The translations under genes and the position numbers were made by a program. Under the pieces are notes generated by a model. That model was given only the letters and a program-made list of their open reading frames with translations, did not search any database and was not told the origin of the DNA. A stretch of 32,518 bases of DNA from a virus: IMG/VR virus record IMGVR_UViG_3300030060_005884, positions 1 through 32,518 of that record; one strand, 5' to 3'. The number at the start of each line of letters is the position of its first letter. Positions within the stretch are counted from its first letter, which is position 1. Below, piece by piece: positions 21,984 through 29,129 of this stretch.

Positions 21984-22538
21984 TTAATCGTCGTTTACGT
22001 CCTTGGCTGTCCTTATTCCTGGCTTAGTGCTTGGGTTAATTACTACGTCGTCCGTAATATCCAAGGCCGTTATTTGGTGCGTAGTTGCCCCGCCGTCTAT
22101 ATATTTAGTGTCGTCCAGTATGTCGGTTGTATAGTCTTGAATAAAAACATAGTAGTTAGTTCTCGCCTCGTCCGTTTCCTCGTATCGCCTTTTTAGCGTG
22201 TTAAATCCGTTGGCTTTATAGCCTTGAAAAGTTTTATAAACCTTTTGTTTAAGATCCAGCAAGTCCAAAACGGTTGTATTATTGCTTGCCCTCCCTTTTG
22301 TTAAGCTTTTGGCTATGTAAAACCGTAAAACCACTTCGCTGGTTTTTTGCACTCCCGCGCCGCCGTCGTCGTATGTTACGCCCTCAGGAAAACCAATAAA
22401 CAAGGCGGGAAATTTAATAATGTCCGTAAGTCCTTGCTCGTTTTTGTTAAAGTCGTCGTTAAATAAAGCCACGGTTTTAAACTCAGGTAAAGCCGTGTTT
22501 ACTTTATTGATTATGTCCTCAATTAAAAATCTAAACAT
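21984..22538 (-). CDS. Tail completion or terminator protein (gp37-like)
   Basis: A 184-residue alpha/beta protein. The opening (MFRFLIEDIINKVNTALPEFK) and the following strand FPALFIGFPEGV, then SEVVLRFYIAKSL and LLDLKQKVYKTFQGY, follow the layout of tail-terminator proteins that cap the tube below the head. The gene is one base past the gpG-like virion morphogenesis gene, in the head-tail joining section. The family name is less certain than the role. Confidence 0.6.
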   Translation of the reverse strand: MFRFLIEDIINKVNTALPEFKTVALFNDDFNKNEQGLTDIIKFPALFIGFPEGVTYDDGGAGVQKTSEVVLRFYIAKSLTKGRASNNTTVLDLLDLKQKVYKTFQGYKANGFNTLKRRYEETDEARTNYYVFIQDYTTDILDDTKYIDGGATTHQITALDITDDVVINPSTKPGIRTAKDVNDD

Positions 22539-22993
22539 TATTTAAAGCCTTTTTTAATTTTCTTTTTTATTAAGTTAACAATTCTTTTGTCAGTTGTATG
22601 GCTTGGGCCCAAAAATTGGCGCTTTGGCATTGTAAAACCTTTTCCCCTCCCAGCCCTTAAACCGTGGTTATGGACTCCCGCGTAAACTGCTGGTTTTCCC
22701 TTGCTGCCTATTGTTACCCGTTTATTACTAACACTTATTCGACGTATTGAGCGCCTCAAAGCTCCACTTTTTACGAGTATAGCCCTAATTTTCGGGTTTT
22801 TGTCCTTTCGCTTTCGAGGTTTCCAACGTTTAACGCTCCTATCCATAAACCCCTGGCGCTTAAAGTTGGTTTTTGCCTCGTTAATGGCAATATTTCCGAT
22901 TAACTTCATTATACCCACAAACTGCTTTACTACGCCCCTAGCGTCCTCTTTCATTGCCTTGCTTAACGGGTTTTCCCCTCTATAAGTTGCCAT
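22538..22993 (-). CDS. Virion morphogenesis protein, Mu gpG-like
   Basis: A strongly basic 151-residue protein matching the phage virion morphogenesis family (Mu gpG, P2 gpS), needed for stable head-tail joining. Typical marks are the C-terminal MPKRQFLG (residues about 121-128), an ILVKSGALRRSI centre (about 72-83), and a basic WKPRKRKDKN stretch. The C-terminus is Lys-rich. It directly follows the portal-MuF fusion with no gap, the order in Mu-like head modules. Confidence 0.8.
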   Translation of the reverse strand: MATYRGENPLSKAMKEDARGVVKQFVGIMKLIGNIAINEAKTNFKRQGFMDRSVKRWKPRKRKDKNPKIRAILVKSGALRRSIRRISVSNKRVTIGSKGKPAVYAGVHNHGLRAGRGKGFTMPKRQFLGPSHTTDKRIVNLIKKKIKKGFK

Positions 22994-25084
22994 TTACTTG
23001 GGTTTTTCTGCCCCCTTAGGGAAAGGTAAATTAAAATTTTTATCCTTTAACTCCTTAAATTGGTCCTCTACTATAAAATAGGGGTGTTTAGGTCCAAATA
23101 AAACTTTTTTCTTGCCTACGTTTAATTCCATACTCGGCGGCACCTCAGGCAATTTAACCGCTCCCAAGTCGCTGGGCGTTGCCTCCTCGTCCTCCTGGTC
23201 TACGTCGCATCTACAGCGCCAGCCATTTGGCGGGTAGTAAGTGTCCCAAAATGGATCGTCCACGGGACGGGTAACGCCGTCAAGTGGTCGGTGTGATTCC
23301 CTTACTCGCTCGTCCCCTACGGTGCTATAAGTTAAAAAGGGTAGTACGTCCTTGTCCTCCTCAATGTCCTGCCACTTGCTGGCCATGGTTGCCGAGTTCT
23401 CAGCTTGAAAAATTTCAGTTTTTAAGTATGTTTCGTTAAAGTCGTCGAAAATTTCCCGTGCTTTGGCCTCGTATTCCTTGAAAGGTACGCGGCGGCCTTG
23501 GTTGTCGGCTATAAAGTCACTCATTAAGCGCACTTCTTGGAAAGTTTTTGCCCCACTAAACACGTGGGCGTTATGCTTTAAACTACGTATAAAATCCTTG
23601 TCGAAAGTGTCGGCGTCCTTGCCTACGGCCTTGAGGCCTTTATCCATTCCCTTGGTTAATTCCTTGGCAATTCTATAATATACGCTTTCGGGCAAGTTTT
23701 CGACGGTGTATTTACCACTGTAAACGCCCTGTATCATATCGGAAATAGTAACCTCGTCCCAATTAATTGGCGGGACGTCCTCCTCGCCTAAGTTGTTGAG
23801 GTCCTCAATAGTTCCGCAGCATACGCCGCAAAACGGCTCATTTTCTAAAAGGGAAAGGGCTTTTTTTTTTGACTCTAAAGAGTTGGTTAAATTTTCGGGC
23901 TCGGCCTCAGTTTCGGCCTCCTGGGTTTCCTCCAATGGCGTGCCGTAAGTTTCGGTTATATAGTCCCCAGGTATTTTATATTTACCCGTTTGAATTAGTT
24001 TAATATCTCGCTCGAATTGCTCGGCCTTGCTTACTTTTTCGGCGTCGTCCCATTTCCAAAGCCCTGTTATATTAAAGCCGTGGTTTTTGTTTAGCCAAGG
24101 GATTAACTCGTTGTTTACAATTTCTTGAATAAATAAACTATCCTCTTTGTCGATTGCCTCTAATGTCCTTTCGTGTACTTCCGCTTGGCTTCTTGAGCTG
24201 CCCGAGTCCATAACCATTGTAGAGCCTAAAATAAGCTTTGAAATTTCACTGTTTGCCCGCTCGATTAATTTGTCGTAAACCTCGTAAGCGTCCGTTTTTT
24301 TGTCCCCTATAAATTCGAGGTCGTCGTCATGGTTGAAAACCCCGTAAGCATTGCGGCCCATGTTTTCAAGCATATAATACATATTGTCCCTTAGGTCCTC
24401 GTTTCGTATGTCGGTTTTTCCAAGCCTAAAAGGTGCCCCGAAAAGCTCCGAAAACTCAGCCCAAGCCGCCTGCGTTGTTTTCTTGTATATCATCATAGGC
24501 GCGGCCTTAGCAAATAGGCCCAAGTCGTCGCCCCTACGCCCTACAAATTGAACCCAGGGGGCAAATTTACCGCTCTTAATAGGAATTAAGGGCTGGTTAC
24601 TAAAAGCGCTTTTACGTACCGCCATTTTTTGGGGGTAAACATATTCACGTGGAACCAATTTAACATAATCAAAGCCATTTTTTACCCTGTCCCCGAATTG
24701 TATGAGCGAATAACCATAAAAACGGCTGTCTAATGCAAATTTTATATAATCTCTAAACCAAATCGAGTTGAAAATGTCGCTTTGCTCGTCTATTTTCTCG
24801 CCGTCCTGGTCAATTACTTTATAATCCTTTGAAAGGGTGCGGCTTTTACGGGTTTCAACTGCCGCCGTTAAATGCGGATCGAGTGCAATATCATTGTAAA
24901 CCCTTATTAATTCCGCCGTCGTGGGGTTGTTTACGTCCTCCCAGCTTTCAAGCCCTATTTTCCAGTTTGAAATTTCCATACCGAAACGGCTTAGCTGAGT
25001 GTTAACCACTTTCCGCATAATTTCGCGGGCCTTTCGCGTTTCCGCTTTTACTGCCTTAGTTTTAAAAATGTCTAAAAACCCCAT
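22994..25084 (-). CDS. Portal protein fused to MuF head morphogenesis domain
   Basis: A 696-residue fusion of two proteins that are separate in Mu. Residues about 1-390 match the DUF935/gp29-type portal, the ring through which DNA enters and leaves the head (LIRVYNDIALDPHLTAAVETR at about 59-79, then LVPREYVYPQ, MYYMLENMGRNAYGVFN and LILGSTMVMDSG). A linker with a CGVCCG Cys cluster (about 408-413) precedes the MuF part (about 450-660), ending in ERVRESHRPLDGV and PPNGWRCRCDV, the hallmark of gpF-like minor head proteins. No stop or start separates the two. It follows the gp36-like gene by two bases. Confidence 0.88.
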   Translation of the reverse strand: MGFLDIFKTKAVKAETRKAREIMRKVVNTQLSRFGMEISNWKIGLESWEDVNNPTTAELIRVYNDIALDPHLTAAVETRKSRTLSKDYKVIDQDGEKIDEQSDIFNSIWFRDYIKFALDSRFYGYSLIQFGDRVKNGFDYVKLVPREYVYPQKMAVRKSAFSNQPLIPIKSGKFAPWVQFVGRRGDDLGLFAKAAPMMIYKKTTQAAWAEFSELFGAPFRLGKTDIRNEDLRDNMYYMLENMGRNAYGVFNHDDDLEFIGDKKTDAYEVYDKLIERANSEISKLILGSTMVMDSGSSRSQAEVHERTLEAIDKEDSLFIQEIVNNELIPWLNKNHGFNITGLWKWDDAEKVSKAEQFERDIKLIQTGKYKIPGDYITETYGTPLEETQEAETEAEPENLTNSLESKKKALSLLENEPFCGVCCGTIEDLNNLGEEDVPPINWDEVTISDMIQGVYSGKYTVENLPESVYYRIAKELTKGMDKGLKAVGKDADTFDKDFIRSLKHNAHVFSGAKTFQEVRLMSDFIADNQGRRVPFKEYEAKAREIFDDFNETYLKTEIFQAENSATMASKWQDIEEDKDVLPFLTYSTVGDERVRESHRPLDGVTRPVDDPFWDTYYPPNGWRCRCDVDQEDEEATPSDLGAVKLPEVPPSMELNVGKKKVLFGPKHPYFIVEDQFKELKDKNFNLPFPKGAEKPK

Positions 25085-25086
25085 AA

Positions 25087-25506
25087 TTAAAAACTTTGAT
25101 TACCTTTTTTTGTTTGACTTCCCCAACGTAGTGGCCAGCCTTGCTCCTTTGCCTCGTCGTTAGTTGTTAGCGTTACATTTAAGCGGCCTTTAAAAACGTC
25201 GTCGAGCCATTTTTCGGCCTCCTGGTGTGCAAATTCTCGGCCCTCGGGTAAAACGTCAATGTGGACTCTTTGGAACAAATTAAAAATAGCCAAATTTATG
25301 GCGCATTTCATTAAGCCGCGGTGCCTATTTGTTCCCGTTTTTGCGTATTCCGTTGTAAGGTTATAACGTGGGCTTATTTTTTCCCTTATTCTGTCCTCGG
25401 CGTCTGCTATTGCCTCGGTAACTATTGAGTCGGTCGAGTCGGTCAACTGGTCAATTGTTGACTGCTCCAAATATCTATATAAATCAGTTTTAATAATAAA
25501 CGCCAT
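25087..25506 (-). CDS. Mu gp36-like (DUF1320-type) head-tail protein
   Basis: A 139-residue helical protein with the usual opening of the family (MAFIIKTDLYRYLEQSTIDQLT), a long helix with ADAEDRIREKISPRY (residues about 36-50) and a conserved NLAIFNLFQRVH helix. In Mu, gp36 is a small protein of the head-tail connector; here it lies between large terminase and portal instead of after the capsid. I place the start at the ATG at 25506, which has the AAAATTATGG context; an upstream TTG at 25542 would run 32 bases into the terminase gene. Confidence 0.65.
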   Translation of the reverse strand: MAFIIKTDLYRYLEQSTIDQLTDSTDSIVTEAIADAEDRIREKISPRYNLTTEYAKTGTNRHRGLMKCAINLAIFNLFQRVHIDVLPEGREFAHQEAEKWLDDVFKGRLNVTLTTNDEAKEQGWPLRWGSQTKKGNQSF

Positions 25507-25510
25507 AATT

Positions 25511-26974
25511 TTAGTATGATTTGCGCCGTTGCCTTGTTCCAAATATAGGCTTTTTTGTTATTCCGCCGCCTATAAAGTCCAAATATTGGCTTTTTAGTAT
25601 TTCAATAAATAAATAGTCGTTTGCGTCTGAGGTGTGGCCGTACTTTTCAAAGCTCACGCCGCTCCTTTTGTCCCTTTCCTTTTTTTTAAATTTCGTCCCG
25701 TCGCTGTCCTCCTGTAAGTTAAAATAGTCGCTTATAGTATTGGCGCAATTCTCGCCGATCACTATTTTAACGCCCTTTACATTGCCAGCGAATACCTGGC
25801 TTATAAACTCGCCCCGACTTTTAACTCCTGGGTTTTGACTTGGTAAACGAGTAGCGGGCCGAAATTGTTTTAAGTAATTAGCGGCCAGGGTAAAAAAGTT
25901 TTCGCCCTTTTCTAATTTGCTGTCCTGTTTCTTGCTCGTCCTGTCCCCGTAAATATAAAGCCCCTCGGTGTGTTTTTCGTAAATACTAATAAACTTTTTA
26001 CAAGTGTCTTTAAGCGTGTTAAACGGGCTTAATAAACATATTTCGTCTATTTGCTCAATTACTACAGCGCCCCCCTCGTTGCTTACTTGGTGCACTGTTA
26101 GGGTTAAATAGGGGTTTACGTTCTCGTCCATGCTTATATGTAAAGCCTTGCTTGGATCGTAAGCCGTGGGCTTTACTTGCTCGTGGCTAAAAGTTTTATA
26201 AAAGCGGCTTCCTACTTCCTTATTTCCCCACTCCCCCAGCGTGTAAACTGTAAAATAATACGGGTTTGTCCTTTTTAGGTCCTCGTAAGTTGCCTTAGTA
26301 ATGGCGGGTAAATGGGGGTTGTCCTTAAACGTGCTGTGTATTGAGCTATAAGAATAATTAACATTTTCTTTTTTGCCGTCAATTTCAACCTCCACGGCTG
26401 TAGTACTGCGAAAAGTTTTTTTACTTTGGCCAGCGAAAAACTTTTTATATATCCAAAAATCCGAATAGTTGGCCGTGTCGGCCTCAGGGTTAAAGCTGAA
26501 AATTTCCTGTAAATAGTCCGCTTTATTACTTCGTACCGTTGTCGTAACCGTGTTAAAATCCTCCTCGGTCATGTCGTTGCCCTCTTCGTACCATATAAAG
26601 GTGGGGTTATCAACTCCCTTTATTTTGTCGGCCTTGTCCAAGCCCCTGGCTATAATACGGTTTTTATTTATGCAAGTAATGGAAAGGGGCGACGTTCTAA
26701 AAGTAAACAAGCTTTCGAGGCCCATATTATAAACCTCGGTTTTAATACCCTCAAATTGACTCTCTTTGATAGTGTCGTAAACTTTTCTTACTAAAACGCC
26801 CTTGAAATAAGGCGCCGTTAACATTCGCACAATTATTTTTTTTATTGTCGAGTCCGTTTTTCCTGAGCCTCGCCCGCCCCACAATAGTATATAGCGGTCC
26901 TTGTTGTCTAAGAGATCCACAAAAGGGGCGTTTACCATGTCCTCCCAGGCGGGAAAGTTTACAGTAATGGCCAT
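25511..26974 (-). CDS. Terminase large subunit
   Basis: DNA packaging motor and headful or site-specific nuclease. The ATPase part has Walker A GGRGSGKT (residues 33-40), Walker B TFIWYEEGND (125-134) and a coupling-like SFNPEAD. The nuclease part (about 275-460) has the RNase H-like acidic positions, Asp283 in ISMDENVNPYLTL and Asp344 in YIYGDRTSKK. Length 487 is normal. It begins right after the small subunit and overlaps nothing downstream except a four-base gap. Packaging strategy (pac or cos) is not visible; circular closure of the contig is compatible with pac. Confidence 0.92.
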   Translation of the reverse strand: MAITVNFPAWEDMVNAPFVDLLDNKDRYILLWGGRGSGKTDSTIKKIIVRMLTAPYFKGVLVRKVYDTIKESQFEGIKTEVYNMGLESLFTFRTSPLSITCINKNRIIARGLDKADKIKGVDNPTFIWYEEGNDMTEEDFNTVTTTVRSNKADYLQEIFSFNPEADTANYSDFWIYKKFFAGQSKKTFRSTTAVEVEIDGKKENVNYSYSSIHSTFKDNPHLPAITKATYEDLKRTNPYYFTVYTLGEWGNKEVGSRFYKTFSHEQVKPTAYDPSKALHISMDENVNPYLTLTVHQVSNEGGAVVIEQIDEICLLSPFNTLKDTCKKFISIYEKHTEGLYIYGDRTSKKQDSKLEKGENFFTLAANYLKQFRPATRLPSQNPGVKSRGEFISQVFAGNVKGVKIVIGENCANTISDYFNLQEDSDGTKFKKKERDKRSGVSFEKYGHTSDANDYLFIEILKSQYLDFIGGGITKKPIFGTRQRRKSY

Positions 26975-27367
26975 TTACTTGGTTTTTGTTCCCATTATCA
27001 CGTTTATCATTGCCTTGGTGCTTTCGTCGTTATTAAAGGCCCCAGTGTGTCGGGCCAATAGCTCAAGCGCTTTTATTTTGTCCTTGATTTCCAAGCGTGT
27101 AAAGCCCTCTATTTGGTCCTCAGTGCCAAAGCCAATTTTTGCCAATTCTTTTACTACGTTGTCCGCTGTTATTTGCGTCCGCTCGGCTCTTTTTGCTGTT
27201 AATTCAGATATTTTTTTTTGTAATTGAGGTTTTCTGAGGTTTTCGGCTCCACTTGCGTAAGCTGTTTTTTTACTATACCCCGCCGCAATAGCCGCGCGGG
27301 TTGCGTTAAAATCTTTAATGTATTCCTTACAAAAAATTTTTTGTTTATCTGTTAATTTAGTACTCAT
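26975..27367 (-). CDS. Terminase small subunit
   Basis: DNA-recognition subunit for packaging. It has the Terminase_2 opening LTDKQKIFCKEYIKDFNATRAAIAAGYSKKTAY (a helix-turn-helix, residues about 5-38 in two parts), a helical oligomerisation region (about 40-85) and a C-terminal segment (LELLARHTGAFN) typical of the family. Its stop abuts the ATG of the large subunit. It starts the leftward head operon, downstream of a 78-bp gap with a possible terminator and a poor promoter match. Confidence 0.88.
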   Translation of the reverse strand: MSTKLTDKQKIFCKEYIKDFNATRAAIAAGYSKKTAYASGAENLRKPQLQKKISELTAKRAERTQITADNVVKELAKIGFGTEDQIEGFTRLEIKDKIKALELLARHTGAFNNDESTKAMINVIMGTKTK

Positions 27368-27395
27368 TTTTTTAAATTAAAATAACAAAAGTTAA

Positions 27396-27420
27396 AAAAC
27401 AAGGCAAAAGCCCAGTTTTT
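27396..27420 (-). terminator. Possible terminator of the D12 methyltransferase gene
   Basis: On the minus strand an imperfect dyad (5 bp, 2-by-2 internal loop, 3 bp, loop AAAA/TTTT) lies at 27419-27396 and is followed by T-rich sequence. It falls between the methyltransferase stop and the small terminase start and is weaker than the other terminators in the window. Confidence 0.35.
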
Positions 27421-27445
27421 AGCTTTTTGTTGTAAACAATATGGC

Positions 27446-28159
27446 TTAGGTCTGTGCATTAAATAAAGTTTCTTGCTTACCAGTCGTAATAATATTTTTT
27501 CCCCACCCTTTTAAAAAAACAGATTCTGTGGTGTTTGTTTGTGCCATACCTTGTATCTTCTTTAATGGTTTTAATTTTATCCAATCTGCTTTAGTGTTTT
27601 CGCAAACTATAATTTCGCCATTTAAACCATAAATCCAATCTTTCAACTTAGTGTAATCTATTTGTTTATGAATGTAATATTTGCCACCAAATTGGTAAGG
27701 CGGGTCAATAAACCAAGTAGCTTCTTTATTTTCAATATCTGTATAATCACAACATCTAATATCCCAATGTTTTATTTTATGTAAATTATTTAGTATGTTT
27801 TTTTTCGCAGTTACTTGGTTTCTCACACCTGCTTCTGTGCAAGTTAATCTTGGTGCGTTAACTCCTGCTTGTATCATAAAACCTAACAAGTCTTTTTCTT
27901 CTTTGCATACAAATTTAAAATTGTTTAGGTTTTCTCCTTTTTTTAATATTGGTAATTTTTCAATGTCTTTTATGCTTGCGTTTTGCAAGTACAACCATAT
28001 ATTAACAAGCCTTTCATACTTATCGCATATAATCACATCATTATCCCAATATTTTAAAGCGTATTTTGCACTTCCTGCAAATGGTTCTATTATCAATCCT
28101 TTTGTCGGTTTTGGATAGTAATTTACTACCTTACTTTTACTTCCGTAGTAACTCCACAT
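27446..28159 (-). CDS. DNA adenine-N6 methyltransferase, D12 class (Dam-like)
   Basis: Methylates adenine N6 in a DNA target. Motifs are YYGSKSK (residues 4-10), the SAM-binding EPFAGSAKYA (25-34) and the catalytic DPPY (152-155), as in Dam-type enzymes. Length 237 is close to the family. The gene looks foreign to its surroundings: two sampled lines of it have about 32-35% G+C by hand count against about 43% in a sampled line of the hub gene, and it uses GAT for Asp more often, where the phage genes prefer GAC. It sits alone between an unusual dyad and a weak terminator. Probably a late-acquired gene protecting against restriction or regulating by methylation; target unknown. Confidence 0.85.
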   Translation of the reverse strand: MWSYYGSKSKVVNYYPKPTKGLIIEPFAGSAKYALKYWDNDVIICDKYERLVNIWLYLQNASIKDIEKLPILKKGENLNNFKFVCKEEKDLLGFMIQAGVNAPRLTCTEAGVRNQVTAKKNILNNLHKIKHWDIRCCDYTDIENKEATWFIDPPYQFGGKYYIHKQIDYTKLKDWIYGLNGEIIVCENTKADWIKLKPLKKIQGMAQTNTTESVFLKGWGKNIITTGKQETLFNAQT

Positions 28160-28268
28160 ATTCTGTTTGTTTTGCTTCGTGCCTCAGCAATTTGCCAACG
28201 CACAAAAATATTATTACTTAGTTTCGTTCTTTAATCAAAAGATAGTGCCTTAAAGTCGCCATACAGTG

Positions 28269-28331
28269 TACAACAATGTATATACGCAATGCTTCCTATT
28301 GTCAGCACTTCGCATATACTCGTCCGTTATA
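28269..28331. repeat. Long imperfect dyad, attC-like
   Basis: TACAAC at 28269 and GTTATA at 28326-28331 bound two arms that are imperfect inverted copies, including GTATAT at 28278-28283 paired with ATATAC at 28314-28319 and GCAATGC-type inner arms around a short central region. The right edge overlaps the stop codon of the VRR-NUC gene. Such bulged dyads ending AAC/GTT resemble integron attC sites, but the core boxes do not fit RYYYAAC/GTTRRRY exactly. Confidence 0.4.
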
Positions 28332-28695
28332 GCAAATAATTATAAATTATCCGTGCCGCGTCCTCCGCATTGTCGGCCCATTCCACTAAGTTGCCCGCAT
28401 TTTTTAAACGGTCCATTTGTTTAACTTGCTCAGCCCTCGGCTTTTCCCCTGGCTTTTTAAGCTCCAAATATAAAGCGCCAAAGCCTTTTTTACTTACTGC
28501 GAGCGTTAAATCTGGATTCCCTTTAATTAAACCCATGGCCACAAGCTGGGCGCCTTGTATCTTATTGCGTGGGTTGTTAAAATTATGATACAGTAAACCC
28601 CTGTGCTCTTTGTATGTATTCCAAAACCATTTTATTAAAGCCGCTTGGTGTTGGCTTTCGGTTTTATATTTCGTGTTGTCAAGATCCATAAACAT
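28327..28695 (-). CDS. VRR-NUC domain nuclease
   Basis: Predicted PD-(D/E)XK nuclease of the VRR-NUC family, small stand-alone phage forms of which are associated with recombination or branched-DNA cutting. The core is GNPDLTLAV (residues 59-67), then ALYLELKKPGEKPRAEQ (74-90), with the D, E-x-K and Q positions expected. NFNNPRNK upstream is also typical. The 122-residue length fits. Start at ATG 28695 or two codons in. It is the last gene upstream (in transcription order) of the odd dyad and lies next to the iteron field. Confidence 0.82.
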   Translation of the reverse strand: MFMDLDNTKYKTESQHQAALIKWFWNTYKEHRGLLYHNFNNPRNKIQGAQLVAMGLIKGNPDLTLAVSKKGFGALYLELKKPGEKPRAEQVKQMDRLKNAGNLVEWADNAEDAARIIYNYLL

Positions 28696-28743
28696 AGTGT
28701 TTAAAATACTTAATTTTTGTAAAAGTAACGCCCTTTTTAAAAA

Positions 28744-28991
28744 GGTAACACCTTAAAAAGGTGTGTTACCGCCTTAGAGTCAACAGGGGCGGGGGTTTCC
28801 TCAAAAAGGTAACAGGTCTTACAGCCTCCCCATATAAGGGGTATTAAGGGGGCAATAAAAACGGGGTGCGTTTTTTTTTAAAAAGCTGAGGGCTGCTAAA
28901 ACGAAATTTAGTAAAGTGTGTTACCTTTTTATAGAAACCCTCGCCCCCACTGGCTCCAAGGCGGTAACACCTTAAAAAGGGGGTTGTTACC
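28744..28991. repeat. Large imperfect inverted repeat within the iteron field
   Basis: The block 28764-28814 is repeated in inverted orientation at 28919-28969 with 42 of 51 bases identical by hand alignment, nearly all differences being transitions. The flanking GGTAACACCTTAAAAAGG pieces at 28744 and 28963 extend each block to about 71-73 bp. The 104-bp spacer (28815-28918) contains a CCCC...GGGG hairpin and long T and A runs. Confidence 0.75.
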
Positions 28992-29010
28992 TTTTTGGAC
29001 CAAAACGGCT

Positions 29011-29100
29011 TAACTGTCTGATTTTCAAGCATGGCGGGTTTACAGATACGGGAAAACTCGTATGTTACCTTTTTTGAGGCTAACTGTCTGAAAATCAAGC
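29011..29100 (+). repeat. Two 20-bp direct repeats with a reversed core
   Basis: TAACTGTCTGATTTTCAAGC at 29011-29030 and TAACTGTCTGAAAATCAAGC at 29081-29100 lie 70 bp apart. They differ only in three central bases, so that the middle GATTTTC of one is the reverse complement of the middle of the other. They flank one iteron and may be a second protein-binding site of the origin. Confidence 0.6.
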
Positions 29101-29129
29101 TAAGTCGGTAACACACTTTTACAAAATTT

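Larger units (their letters stand above)
28744..29113. repeat. Iteron field, candidate replication origin
   Basis: A 434-bp stretch (28696-29129) without a convincing gene holds eight exact copies of GGTAACA or its complement TGTTACC: plus orientation at 28744, 28808, 28963 and 29107, minus orientation at 28764, 28919, 28985 and 29063 (first bases). Most have an A5-7 run on the GG side. Three minus-plus pairs have the same 44-bp centre spacing, and two plus-minus pairs are 20 and 22 bp apart. It lies directly downstream of the primase-helicase gene. Repeats phased by helical turns next to a replication gene are typical of origins bound by an initiator. Confidence 0.75.

Noticed and set aside
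28160-28326. tRNA-like fold in the dyad region
   Set aside because: The arms do not give a cloverleaf, and no T-loop or A-box/B-box consensus is visible.
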